Of a stretch of 64,000 nucleotides of DNA, positions 1 through 10,468 are shown piece after piece; position 1 is the stretch's first letter, and each line of letters opens with the position of its first letter. A program made the position numbers and the translations under genes. The notes beneath the pieces are model-generated. The model ran no database searches. It was given only the letters and a program-made list of their open reading frames with translations, and was not told the origin of the DNA. This DNA is from Dioszegia crocea (taxonomy: Eukaryota > Basidiomycota > Tremellomycetes > Tremellales > Bulleribasidiaceae), in the NCBI GenBank assembly GCA_001600615.1, contig BCKK01000005.1, forward strand, positions 1,575,559-1,639,558, read 5' to 3'.

Positions 1-1971
1 GCAGTGGCAGGCCAACAAGCCGAGCTCGACCGGATCCTGGAACCAGGCTACAAATCCACAATCCCCACCGAGGCTACAAACGGGTATGGCGAATCATCAA
101 CTATGGCTGCGTCCCGGTCCGCCCGGTCTCACCGGTCTGGCGGGAGTATCCTGAGTAAACACTCGAACGGTACCGGGCTAGGACTGAAGAGCTCAAGCTC
201 TATTGGGAATTTCAAATCGGCCATGAATCTCAATGGGAGGGTTGGCGGGGCTGTCTATGCCGATGGAAGGGGGCGATTGCATGATACGGAATATGATCCG
301 TTCAAGGGTGTATCGGAAGCGAGTCGGAAGCAGTCTCGAAGGCGATCAGCTTTCGGCTCGGATAGGCGGCACGGAAGTGGGAGCTCCTCTGGTTCTTCTG
401 CGTCTGAAGAAGGGGGTCGGAGCGGGGTGGCGTCGGATCATACAGGGAGGAAGAGTTTCGACTCGGGTGTCGGGAATGGGAATGAAGAGGAGATTAGGCG
501 AAGGTTGGAACTTGAGCGGAAAAGGCTTGATGATCTTTCTGGTGCTGCCATGGCCAGGAGGAGAAGTATAATGTCGGAGCGAAGTGGACGGGGAACACCC
601 AGTCTTCGCTCGGTGGAGGAAGGTGATCGACTTAGTACCCGGACAAGAAGTCAACAAGGCGGTCAATATTATTATACCCCTTCGCCACTCTCACCGTCAT
701 TCGAAGATCGATCCAACGGTGATTTGCCCGTACCTGATACTCCCGCTTTGTCACAGGCAACAACCGGAAGTCGGGCTCGGACCAATACTATTTCGGACGG
801 AGGAGACGAGAATCAACCTCGGAAAGTAACGGAAAACACCCTCGCGGTGTCTTCTCCGCCTCAACCACCTACATCCCCACTAGCTTTCGGTCGGAAATCT
901 CCTAATCTGTCCTTACCCCGCGAACCTACCAAGGAGAAGGTCGAAATCCGGTCAGACGGATCTAAGAAGATTACAGGCTTCGACGCTCCTTCTTCACCCA
1001 TGCCACCTCCATACCCCTCTTCCACACCGCAGAACTCCGGATCCGGATCGTACCAGGCGCTCGACGTGCCCTTCTCTGCCAAATCATACACTCGCGGTTC
1101 TCGAGCGTCTTCAGACCGTGAGCGGGAAAGGGGGGATGGGGAAAGTATAATGTCTACTGCCCAGCCTCGTCGGCCCAAACCTGCCGAACGACCGCGAGAG
1201 GAGTTATTCCCTGAAACCCCGGCTCAGGCGAAGAAGCGGGAAGAGAGGGAAAGGAGGGCAGGTCGAGCTTCTTCGGCATCGGCCCGAATCGCCTCGGGAA
1301 CCAGTACAGTCATGTCGAATCTTGTTCATGACGATACGACACATTCTGGCTCGGCGAGGATACTGCCCGAGATTCAGATTGTGGCGGATGATGATCCTCG
1401 TGTCGTCTTCCGTCCGTCTGGACCTGTGACGAGGGTTCAGAAGGTGCATGACCATGTGATCCGGGGACCGTTCTCTTTGGCTATGCAAGCGCAGGGTCAG
1501 GGATTGGCGAGGATACCATCGGGCGGAGGGTCTCGAGCGGGATCAAGAGCTGGTAGTCCGGGCGGAGAGATGTATCCGGATGGATTGGGCGGGACGGGGT
1601 ATGGAAGTCGAAGACCGTCTTCAGTCAAATCTACGCCATTCTCCTTGACGGGCAGTGCGAGGGGTAGTGGGGTCATTGAAGAGGGTCAGGGGGGATACTT
1701 ACCTAGTCGGTGGGCAAATGGGGATAGGAGACTGCGGACGACAGAGGAAGAGAAAGAGGCGTATAGGCCTCAAGAGTGGGGTGGGAAACATGGAGATTTG
1801 GGCGGGAGACCTGAAGAGTGGAGGTGAGTCCTCAAACTTGAGTGAGGAATGGTGTACTGATGCCTCAGGCCGGACGTCAAGGAGCAGTTTAAGAGGCAGT
1901 GGAAGGACATGCAGACTAATGCGCGGTTCTCACTGTTCCGCGCAAAGAAGAAGATGGAGAGGAAAGTGTAA
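1..1971 (+). CDS. Ser/Arg-rich low-complexity protein, 5'-truncated by the window edge
   Basis: The frame is already open at the first base, so the true start lies upstream. Exon 1 runs to 1823. A 45-nt intron (1824-1868, GTGAGT...CTCAG) joins a last exon (1869-1971) that ends at TAA. The join adds a conserved-looking basic tail (WRPDVKEQFKRQWKDM, then FSLFRAKKKMERKV) that the uninterrupted ORF would miss by stopping at 1827. About 656 residues are visible. Most is disordered and rich in Ser, Arg, Gly and Pro, with many RRxS/SR-type sites that could be phosphorylated. A short charged helix (residues about 160-190, EEEIRRRLELERKRLDDL) and the helical C-terminus are the only likely folded parts. 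No catalytic motif is visible and I do not recognise the family. It is convergent with the next gene. Confidence 0.75.
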
Positions 1972-2788
1972 GGTGGAGCGGAGATGAGGTGGCGAGTCGG
2001 ACAATAGGGTGTGGGTGTGTAAGAGGGACGTGGAGTATCTTGCGTTGCTGGCGATCTGTACAATGGGAAGTGAGAAAAGGGGGGTGAAGATGTAGAGAAA
2101 GCTGGGGCAGTGGTAGATATATCTCACAATGTAGCCTAGGAAAAGGGTTCTCAATTTCGTCTGATGGGTGGCGAGTGGTGGAGGATACCCCGCGGATCTT
2201 TGGATGTCGCTGAATACAGTATACTGACGGGTTTGCAAGACAGAGTTTATTGATACTCAGTGTGATTGGGATGGCTGATTGTAATTGATTGCAGCTGAGT
2301 GACGTTTGACGAGGCCTTGTGACTTGAAGATGTGTTAAATATCCCGTCCCTATACTTACCGATGGCCGGGAAAGATAGAAACTGGATACTCTAAAGCCGG
2401 ATCAACATGTCTGTGCATCCTCGCTATCTAACCCAGGCAGATGGTCTAGCTGTCGAGAATCAGATCAATCTCCCCTCCTGCCGCTTTATTGGCGGCGCAG
2501 GCCACAGTTTTGTGATACCTGGAACGCGGTAGCCTCGGGCAGAGCGGAATTCTCGCCGACACTGAGAGCCCGACATGGCCAGGGACATTGCAGCTGGACT
2601 TTATAAGAGGACACCGAAACCTTGGACATTAAGACAGAAGCGCCAAGGTAGAGTGCAGACTAAGGATAGATGAACAGCTGCATCAGGATAGATCAAGTAC
2701 GTATATAGACAATGTGAGGTATGAGTGTGAGAGGAGTCGTCCATGACCCGCGGGTACGGCATTGAGAAGGCGAAGCCGGGATGACGGG
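1972..2788. other. Convergent 3' intergenic region
   Basis: About 0.8 kb lie between two converging genes. Only short ORFs without supported splice structure are present. I see no RNA gene or repeat. Confidence 0.5.
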
Positions 2789-3355
2789 CTACAACCCCGG
2801 TCCCGCATCCTTCCAGTCTTGATGCGCCTTTCGGAGCTTCCCAAGCTCTTCCGCCAGCTTTTGGCTCTTCGGGAGCGTCGAGTCGAACCCTGTGCCCTGC
2901 TGGATCTCTCCTGCCCACTGCTCGAGCAGAGACACGCTGCCATCGATCATCTTGAGCGTTTTCTGTGATTCATCAATGGCCATTTCCTTCGGATCGGCTT
3001 TGCGCTTCCACTCCAGCTGCTCCGACATGGCAACGCTCAATGAGGTCATCTTCTCGATGGCCGTGTCGAGAGCCATGCCCGGCAGCATGAGCAGATGGCT
3101 CGCTGAGTCGTGCCTCTCAAAGTTCTCGAGCTCATTGGCGGCTCCGGTTCTGCCGGCGTCGGATGACTCGGAGTCGCCGAGAGATCGTGAGCCTGCGCTG
3201 TGATCTTTTTGTCAGAATAGCCACAAGGAGTCTTGCCCAAAGATGAATTTGGATATAGCGATGGGGGACTCACTTGAGACTTGAGAGACGTTCGTATCGG
3301 TAGCGTCGCCAGATGGCTTCTTCCATGATGGCCTCTTCAAAAACTTGAGCGGCAT
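2789..3355 (-). CDS. Small protein of unknown function (161 aa)
   Basis: Two exons: 3355-3274 and 3192-2789, with an intron at 3273-3193 (GTGAGT...CGCAG). Taking the acceptor at CGCAG rather than the earlier CACAG is what keeps the frame. The start ATG gives a basic N-terminus (MPLKFLKRPSWKK), followed by a Ser-rich linker. A predicted helical C-terminal half of about 100 residues follows (for example LDTAIEKMTSLSVAMSEQL and KSQKLAEELGKLRKAHQDWK). It has no signal peptide or membrane segment. A CTTACC-like donor and a CTACAG acceptor upstream of the ATG (about 3370-3390) suggest a leader intron. I do not recognise the family. The helical content suggests a small binding or scaffold protein, which is inference. 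Confidence 0.65.
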
Positions 3356-4107
3356 ATTTGAGGCTGATGGCTGTAGGTGTGAGGGTAAGTCAGTGTCTTT
3401 GCAGACGAGTAGTATGTATGAATAGGAAAGAGCAAGCAAAGACAGGGGTGAAGTGTAAAGACGAACGGGGAGGGGCATTGGCCCTGCAACCCAGCGCCCT
3501 GGGCTTCGAATCACCCGTGCGAGCCAGCTTGCATATGTCACCCTTTCAGTGGCTAGTGTACCTTTGTGAGGGTTCAAACTCAGATGGTCTCGGTCCTCAC
3601 GGTACCGTCGAGGCGGCGAACGAGAAGAGGCGGGGGAAGGGGTAGGCCAGGTATACGTATCTTCAGACCAGTCTAGGCGCCGTCGTCGCAAGTTGAAGAG
3701 GTTGTATGCGGGGGTAAAGTTGAAATATGAGCATACTACGCATCAAGAGCATTTGCCTTTTGGTGTCGGAGTATAGATATTGACTGGTAAGTCCAATTTT
3801 AGTTCCATTACACGACTGGACTAGATGCACCAGAGAAGCCGCCCAAATCTGATCCAGGTCCCTCAAATTCAACATCATCTGGCATGTCAGTATTCTTGCC
3901 ATCAGAGTCCTGGGCGAAGTCCCCATCAGATGTGTCAAACATCCTACCATTAGATTATTTTCGTCATGAATGAGTGTCGATAAGTGTCAAGACAGAGATA
4001 CTCAATCGACATTATACCTTAGTCCCCAGCTCCAAGATTCGTCCTAAATTTTCACGCCAATTCACCGCGGAATACCCTCCCTCTCCACCCTGCACATTTC
4101 CTCCTGA
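3356..4107. other. Intergenic region upstream of the small unknown gene
   Basis: It holds the 5' side of the 161-aa gene and the 3' side of the RAP1-like gene; both are on the minus strand. No further gene is supported. A B-box-like GGTTCAAACTC at about 3570 is dealt with under rejected items. Confidence 0.45.
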
Positions 4108-6904
4108 TTATCCCGAGTACTGGTAATACCCATCCAGCCTCCGCTCAATCTCATCCCACGGCAACTTGACCTCCCCAGGCTCCTTCGTCGAGTCAAGCGC
4201 CTTGTACACCTGCGTTGGCGTTGCGCCGTACTTCAAGGTCAACTTCCGAATATTCGCCTTGTACAACTCGGCATGACGGGCCGCAATCGCCTGACCATCC
4301 AATATGGCTGCGTGACGATCGCGGATAGGGGGAGTGGAGGACGATCGCCGGCGGCTGCTAGGACCAGGAAGGGATGGAGAGGCTGTCCGAGGAGGTCGGA
4401 CGATGGCGGGCGGGATCGCAGGGGAGGCATATATCGTATCAGGGGAGAAGGCTTGTCGGGTTGAGGCATGAGATCGACGTGATTGTCGTCGAGATCCCGA
4501 GCCCGCGGCTGAGGCAGATCCGATATGGGTCTGTAAAAGTTCGCGGTGTGATCTGGGGGTTGCAAACTCGCCATTCCCGTTCCCATTCCCATTTACGCTT
4601 GCCCTATAATGCCGGCGTGGCTTCTGGATCTCTGCCTCCGATTCCTCTTCCGTACTCCCGCTTTGCGTCACACCGACCACATTGAAGTTCAGACGAACGG
4701 GGACACTGATGTGCTGTCTCCCGCTGCCGTCTGCTGCTTGACTGATGCGCGACGCCCGGGCTGTCGATCGGGGTGTGTGCGCTCGGGCGCGCTCGGAGGG
4801 GTGGGAGGGTTCGGTATGGCGAGGGCGTTTGGCAGGAGGGGGAGAGTGATGATCTGTTTGACCTCGGGAGTGGGGATGGGGGGAGCGAGAACGAGGACGA
4901 GAAGCTGCCCGAGCTTGGGTAGAGGATTCTGCTGGGATGGGCTGGACGATTTCGGCTGGAGCAGCCATCTCCACGTCATGTGCAGGATCTGCCCCTTGGA
5001 TATCCACCTGTTGGACTTGCGCAATCTGTGGCTCAACTTGCGTAGCTGTCTGCGCGGCAGCCGAATGCATTGCGGCCTGGGTAGACGTCTCCACGGTCGG
5101 CTCGAGGATATCCGCCGAGCGAGCCCCGTTCAGCTTGATCGCCTGAGCTATAGCTTCCATACGAGCAAAGTCGCTCAATAGAGCTTGAGTCTCGGCGCCT
5201 GCGTAAGCGTCAACAGAGCCGTTACTTTGTTGGCTCTGTTGACTTTGTTGTTGCTGGCTCTGTTGACTCTCCGCGGGAGGAGCGGGATCATACCGGACCT
5301 CGGCAGTGGGGTCGAGGTCGAGAACGAGGGACTGTTCGACGATGATACTATCGCCTTGTAGAGATGGGGGTAAGGTGGGTTTGGGAATTGCCTCGTTCGC
5401 TGGTGCTGCGCCCTTAGCCTCTTCGACGGGTTCTGACCGAACGACGACCGGCTCGGCGATTTCCGGTTTCGCAACAGACGTTGGAGCAGGCGCAGGTGGC
5501 GGCAGCGGTAGCGGCTCGTCTGGAGTGGGAGCGACAGGTGCGGCCTGAGTAGACTTCCCCTTCTCCGATTCTCCGTCAGACTCCAAGACGACCTTCTTCG
5601 CCCCGGTCTTCTTCTTTTCGGATTGTTTCGATGAATTGTGGCCAGAGATTGCCGATGTATTTGACCCCGAAGCGGCGCTGATTGTCAACTTTGTTCACGC
5701 TAAACAGGAATGGTAGACTTACGCAGGTTGTGCGCCCCGTGTCGCTCCAGCTGCTGCGCTACCACCTCTGCCTCGCCTCGCTCGCTCCTTCTCGCGCTCA
5801 TCCCTCGTCTTTAGCGTGTCATCAACGCCTTGAGCAATCAGAGCATTCACTCGTTTGGCGAAAGCGGTCGAGTTCTTCTTGTATCGCTCGAGCCATGATT
5901 GTTCAGAGTGAGACGCAGCAATAGGATATTTGTCTTTCTGAGATACCTTGAATGTAATCAGTCGTGTGCTTTAGTCAATATAGTAGGCCTCACCATAATT
6001 CTATAGGTCTTGATGCTTCCCCATGAGCCATGAGAGAAGTGGGCGGCAAGATATCGCACCAGGAAATCGTCTTCTTCAAGAGTATAGTCTTTCCGTGTTC
6101 TTGTCCATTAGCAAGTCGTTAACAACGGATCTGGGCTGAACTTACTGGCCTGCCGGACGTCCTGGACCCTTCTTCGGGGGCATCTCTTCCTCTCCAAAAC
6201 TCTCGTCACCAGAGTCCACTTTCGCCCTGGAGTTTCCCGTCCTCCACGACGACACCTGTTTGGATTGGAAGTAATCTTCCACCCAATCCCGCTCCACCAA
6301 TTTCTGATAATGCCGACCAAACTTCTCCTTCTCGCTTATGACGGTGTGGTAGAATGTGGTTTGAGGATCCACAACCAGCAACTCGGCCTGCGCCCTCTTA
6401 TACACAATCAGGGCACCTCCCCTCACGAGCAGATCGAGAACTGCCGCATAGGCACTCTGTGACGTTTCCGTTGTTCGCCGAATGATGTTGACCGATACCC
6501 AAGCTCGAAGAGGTTGCTCATCCTTGACAAATGCCAATTTGGCCTTTGAGATGGAAGAGATGTCGACTCGGGTCGATCGGATCTGACAGAGAGATAGCCA
6601 TTGATAGGATACGTGAATTGGCGTGAAATTATGCTCGGATTTGGCAAGAGCAGCAATCCGATCCTTCTCGGTCTTCATTGCGGAAGAGGATGGGTTGATG
6701 ATGACGATAGATGCCTCCCGACGATCTTCTGCCATGACAGCACCGAATTCCTGTATTATTCAGCTATACCTCAGGTCGGAGTGGCCAGCTGACACCCACC
6801 TGAATCATCATGCCTAGGATTCGGGAAGACCCCTCGCTGAAGTGTCCCTCGGCGAGGTGGATCCTTTCCCCTGTCAAGGAGCAGCTCGTAGTGGGAGCCG
6901 TCAT
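4108..6904 (-). CDS. RAP1: RAP1-like telomere protein (BRCT-BRCT-like-Myb)
   Basis: Five exons: 6904-6800, 6750-6146, 6099-5994, 5946-5723, 5677-4108 (869 aa). Residues about 10-105 form a BRCT domain (LTGERIHLAEGHF; HVSYQWLSLCQIRS). Residues about 117-200 look like a second BRCT (LVRGGALIVYKRA; LVERDWVEDYF). Residues about 238-310 are a RAP1-type Myb domain (YTLEEDDFLVRYLAAHFSHG; SEQSWLERYKKNS). The middle is long and disordered, with a Gln/Ser tract (residues about 490-510) and basic stretches. The last 70 residues (ELYKANIRKLTLKYGA; LPWDEIERRLDGYYQ) sit where RAP1 proteins carry the RCT interaction domain, but I cannot prove homology there. RAP1 proteins act at telomeres, in shelterin or bound directly to DNA. 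The order BRCT-Myb-C-terminal helices supports this family; the second BRCT is unusual. The first intron splits BRCT1, so the ATG at 6735 is not the start. Confidence 0.75.
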
Positions 6905-7285
6905 GCTAGATCAAGACTAGGAAAGACTAGGAGGGTATAGATCAACGTGAAGGATGAAAGATGGTGCTGAGTCGGTGGCAAGGCGCGTTGACGCGACTGA
7001 TCTTGGAAATTTGGTTCCGCGCGCTCCCATACCGTACCTTGAGTGGCCCTGCTCGTCGTGTATGATCCCTGCATACTATGTACTATAATTGACCACACTA
7101 GGAAGAGGGCAGGAGGGAGGATCTGCGATTAAAGAGGTGTAGACAAGATATTTCAAAGAATATGATCCCAGCAAATTCTCGGTCTTCTCTCGCCACCGCC
7201 CCCGTCCGAGACTCTCGTCACTCGTGTCACTTCGTTCGCCATCATTTCGTTCTTTACAACCAGACGGATCGAGAGGATCTCGGAA
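6905..7285. other. Promoter side of the RAP1-like gene / 3' side of the wall protein gene
   Basis: 380 bases with no supported gene. Both flanking genes are on the minus strand. Confidence 0.45.
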
Positions 7286-8382
7286 TCAGAGGATGGCTGC
7301 TACACCTCCGAGAGCGGCCATAGCGATAGCTGGCAAGCCAGCGATGGCAGTGGGTACGGCCCAGCCGGTCGAAGAGGCAGCAGGTGCAGAGCTTGCAGGC
7401 CTAGTAGAGTCAGCCCGCCACCATTGCGAGATGATGGTGATACTCACCGGCTGGTCGAGATGCTGGTGCTGGTGCTGACGCTAGTGCTGGTTCCGCTGAC
7501 CGAAACGGAGGAGCTGACAGAGGTGGAGAGGGAGGTCGAGAGGGAGGTCGTGGAGACAGATACGCTGCCGCTTTGACTGCGTGGCTCAGCTGTGCATCGG
7601 GAGCCCAATCGAAATACGGTTATAACTCACGTGCCAGAGGTAGTGATGGTAGTAGTCACAGGAACGGTGGACAAGCCGGAGGTTGAGGCGGAGGTGTTCA
7701 GGCAGCTGTTGCTGACACCAGCTTGGATCTGAACGTATCAGCCATCTAAATCTAGCCGCTCGGCACAAACACTGACCACCACAGGCGAAGAGTAGGTAAC
7801 GATTCCGGTCGAGTCCGTCAATCGGAGTGTGATGTTTAGACCGACGGGAAGGTTGACGGTCCATACGTAAGGGGAAGAGGCGATGTTGCTGGCGATGTTG
7901 GCGATCGCAGGAGCAGTTGCCTGGCCTGCGGGGATCGCGGCTCTGATCTATCAGCGATGTCTTGTCCAACTGTCCTCTGATTATATCCAGCATCTGTGCC
8001 CGTCCTCGGTAGACTGCAGTCTCCCGGGCCCTCCATATCCGCCGATGATGGTGAAGATGAGGGGCGAAAGAGTGTGACAGTGTGATATGAACTCACAAGA
8101 AGTACGGGGCAGTGCCGCCTGTGATCTGAATCTGGGCCGGTACTGCAACATCAGCAGTCTATCCGAACATCATGACGCTGCTGAGGGAACATACGACATT
8201 GAGGGAGGGCAGCCTAGATCGTCAGCAAGGAGCTATAACGGGTCCCAGTCATACAGGCGCCGCCGACCATAGGAGGCCGACTATAGGAGGGGAATGTGGA
8301 TAGTACTTACAGGGGTATTCACCGAGAAAGTCTGGGCGAGAGCCGAAGTGGCCAACAGAAGAGAAGCGATCTTGAAGAGCAT
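7286..8382 (-). CDS. Kre9/Knh1-like GPI-anchored cell-wall protein (214 aa)
   Basis: Seven exons: 8382-8311, 8213-8195 (only 19 nt), 8142-8097, 7942-7777, 7728-7631, 7576-7448, 7400-7286. The N-terminus is a signal peptide (MLFKIASLLLATSALA). A short Ig-like domain of the Kre9/Knh1 N-terminal type follows (TPAALPQC; QITGGTAPYFL; YVWTVNLPVGLNITLRLTD; TYSSPVV). Next is a Ser/Thr-rich stalk (residues about 135-180) suited to O-mannosylation. The protein ends with a small-residue stretch and a hydrophobic tail (GLPAIAMAALGGVAAIL), typical of GPI signal replacement. Basidiomycetes have many such proteins; members contribute to beta-glucan and wall organisation. The exact role of this one is unknown. 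It is divergent from the SET-domain gene. Confidence 0.85.
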
Positions 8383-8921
8383 CTTGATAGACAGGAGCGG
8401 TAGGACGGATGTGGTTTCCAATCGGTATCTATCGGAAGCAGTAGGTGAGATAGATGGCTGTCAAGGCGCAGAGCACAAGTCGGAAATGGGCGGGTGGCGA
8501 GAGGATTACGAGGGGTCTGCATTCTATATCCTTGTGGGCACTGGGCGGTGGCGACTCCGCATATGAGCAGTTGCCAAGCCGAAGCTGGCCGAGCCAATCG
8601 TTATCGCAGATCCCGCGGAGGATGCCGTAAACGCGTCCAGCCTCCTCCGCAGTGCGAGTGTGGCAGTCTGTGGCAGTAGCATTTCTATCATCAGCTTGAA
8701 TACAGGCGCTTCCAATATGGCATGCCGACCCTATCTCAGGCGTCGTATATACAGGTATCTGTAGTGCATGGAGGCGCCTGGTATCCAAAACTCTGAACCT
8801 GAAACGCACGATTACGGTATTACGCACGGACTGGCATAGTGTCTTAAGTAAGCAATTTGAACCCCCTTGGGCACAAAATCGATCAGCGCTGACTACACCA
8901 TACTTATAGCTCATTTTGTGT
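8383..8921. promoter_or_regulatory. Divergent promoter region (wall protein / SET methyltransferase)
   Basis: About 540 bases between two divergent starts (8382 minus, 8922 plus). A long minus-strand ORF crosses it (8429-9208) but overlaps the coding exons of the SET gene and has no recognisable domain. I treat the region as shared regulatory DNA. Confidence 0.5.
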
Positions 8922-10122
8922 ATGGAACAGCCTGGCTCTGCCGATAGGCAAGGGTGGACTGAATCGCATGTGGACGATCTCTCAAATGGGCTGGAACCGA
9001 CGCCCATACGCGCGTCTGGAGATGGCGTCCAGAAGCTGAGATCATTGCGCGTATGTACGTTCATCACTGTGAGGGACGACGTCGTGACTGACTCGCAACA
9101 GTATGTGGTTGACAGTGTACTACCAGATGGGACGTCGATATCACTTGCGCTCCCTCCGAGCTCTAATTCCGCGGAGATTGAGGCGGAGGTTGACGAGGAG
9201 GATGTCATAGGGTGCGAGTGTTGTCCGGAATCGGACGGGGAATGGTCTTGTACACGCAGCGATGGGGAATACTGCGAGTGCGTAGGTGAATACGGTAAGC
9301 TGCACGATGTAAAACATCAGGGCAAAGCTTAAGCTTTCAGGCAATTTCTACACCAACTGCGGCTCCGCCAGCGGAGGTGAACAAACCCTCAATCTCGACG
9401 CCTTACCTGAGCGATGGCCTTTGGTTGAATGCTCTTCCGCTTGCCCCTGCGCTCTGACATGCGCTAACCGACTGACCCAAAGAGGCTTGAGGTCTGTTAT
9501 TCGATCCTGACCCAGATTGACAAAGCTGATCATCAGGGCATCTCTCAGTGTCCGACCCGTTCCCCTTGCTGGCTTCGGCCTATTCTACTCCCCATTCCAT
9601 CCTACTCCTTTACCCGCGGGCAGCTTCATCTCCCTCTACGCCGGTGAATATCTCACTACGCTGGAAGCTCGAGTTCGCTGGGCATCCCTTTCCAATCCGA
9701 TCCAGCCTGGAGAAGGCAATTACATCCTTACTCTCCGACTTCCGGATCAGGTGCTTCATATCGATCCACGGCGGATCGGTAATGTCGGGCGATATCTCAA
9801 TCACTCGTGTGATCCGAATTGCATCATTCAGGTCGTAAGGTGGGGCGCTGGCAGTTGGCCAAGGGCAGCGATCTTTGTGAGTCCCCTCTCTCTTTCTTGT
9901 CTGAATGTGTTCTGACTGTCACAGACCAAACGCGAGATACGCCCAAACGAGGAGTTGACCTTTGACTATGGGAATGCATCCGGGTCGGCTCCTTCGACAG
10001 GCGTCGATGATGAGCAGGGAGACCGCAGAGGGAGCGATAAGCCTCCTGGGCGAGGGCGTACGAGGTGTCACTGCGGGACATCGAGCTGTAGAGGCTGGAT
10101 GCCGTTTGACGAGACTTTATAG
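8922..10122 (+). CDS. Compact SUV39-type SET-domain histone lysine methyltransferase (336 aa)
   Basis: Five exons: 8922-9050, 9102-9294, 9341-9491, 9537-9876, 9925-10122. A Cys-rich pre-SET region (residues about 95-160: GCECCPE; YCECVGEYG; ECSSACPCALTCANR) leads into a SET domain with SLYAGEY, the SAM and active-site motif NHSCDPN after RIGNVGRYL, and ELTFDYG. A post-SET CHCGTSSC closes the zinc site. This layout is that of KMT1/SUV39 enzymes, which methylate H3K9. There is no chromodomain, and the N-terminus is only about 90 residues, so the protein is SETMAR/minimal-SUV39 in size. The first intron (9051-9101, 51 nt) has no stop and keeps frame if retained, giving a possible 353-aa form. 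The stop TAG lies 8 codons after the post-SET Cys cluster, the normal place for the family. A larger SUV39-type gene lies at 59281-63720. Confidence 0.85.
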
Positions 10123-10377
10123 CTGTTGCGTCTCGCGGCAAGGCGTAAGTCTTCCGTTGTTTAGATCCGCCTGCAGCATCATACTAATACAGCAGATACG
10201 ACATATCGCTACGCTCTCCGCCACAGTGGCCAGAATCTTGGATCGTTTCATCCCCAGGCGGAATCCGATTCGGGTTTGGCTCAACAAGCAGAAGCTGCCT
10301 CCTCCACCCCTAAAGCACCCCGGCCAACATCGACATCAGTACCGGCGCAGGTATTCGTGATAAAATCATTCCTATAA
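10123..10377 (+). other. Possible coding extension or 3' UTR intron after the SET gene
   Basis: A strong intron follows the stop: 10145-10195 (GTAAGT; TACTAAT branch; CAGCAG acceptor). If it is removed, the SET gene frame stays open beyond its TAG for a further 67 codons to a TAA at 10375-10377. The composition is protein-like (for example HSGQNLGSFHPQAE, SSTPKAPRPTSTSVPAQ). It could be a 3' UTR intron, the relic of a longer C-terminus, or a read-through form. I cannot tell which from sequence alone. Confidence 0.35.
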
Positions 10378-10468
10378 CCCGCCGACGAAATACGAAGTCG
10401 TCTCGGTCATCGTTCACACATCTGCCGGCGATGATGACCGAGACGACTTCGTATTTCCCCGGCGGGTT
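10376..10468. repeat. 36-bp inverted repeat with a 21-nt loop (hairpin)
   Basis: The left arm 10376-10411 and right arm 10433-10468 are reverse complements at 34 of 36 positions, including an unbroken 25-bp run (GAAATACGAAGTCGTCTCGG and on). The 21-nt spacer contains TGCCGGCG. The arms start at the TAA that ends the open extension of the SET gene, and end just after an ATG ATG on the plus strand. Confidence 0.9.

Noticed and set aside
3470..3600. B-box-like GGTTCAAACTC and TTCGAAT motifs suggesting a tRNA gene
   Set aside because: No A box at the right distance and no acceptor stem pairing could be found.
5215..5270. Repeat of GTTGACT/GTTGGCT units
   Set aside because: Encodes a Gln/Ser tract in the RAP1-like protein; no regulatory meaning needed.
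8429..9208. Long minus-strand ORF (259 aa)
   Set aside because: It overlaps exons of the SET gene in antisense, has no domain and no splice support.
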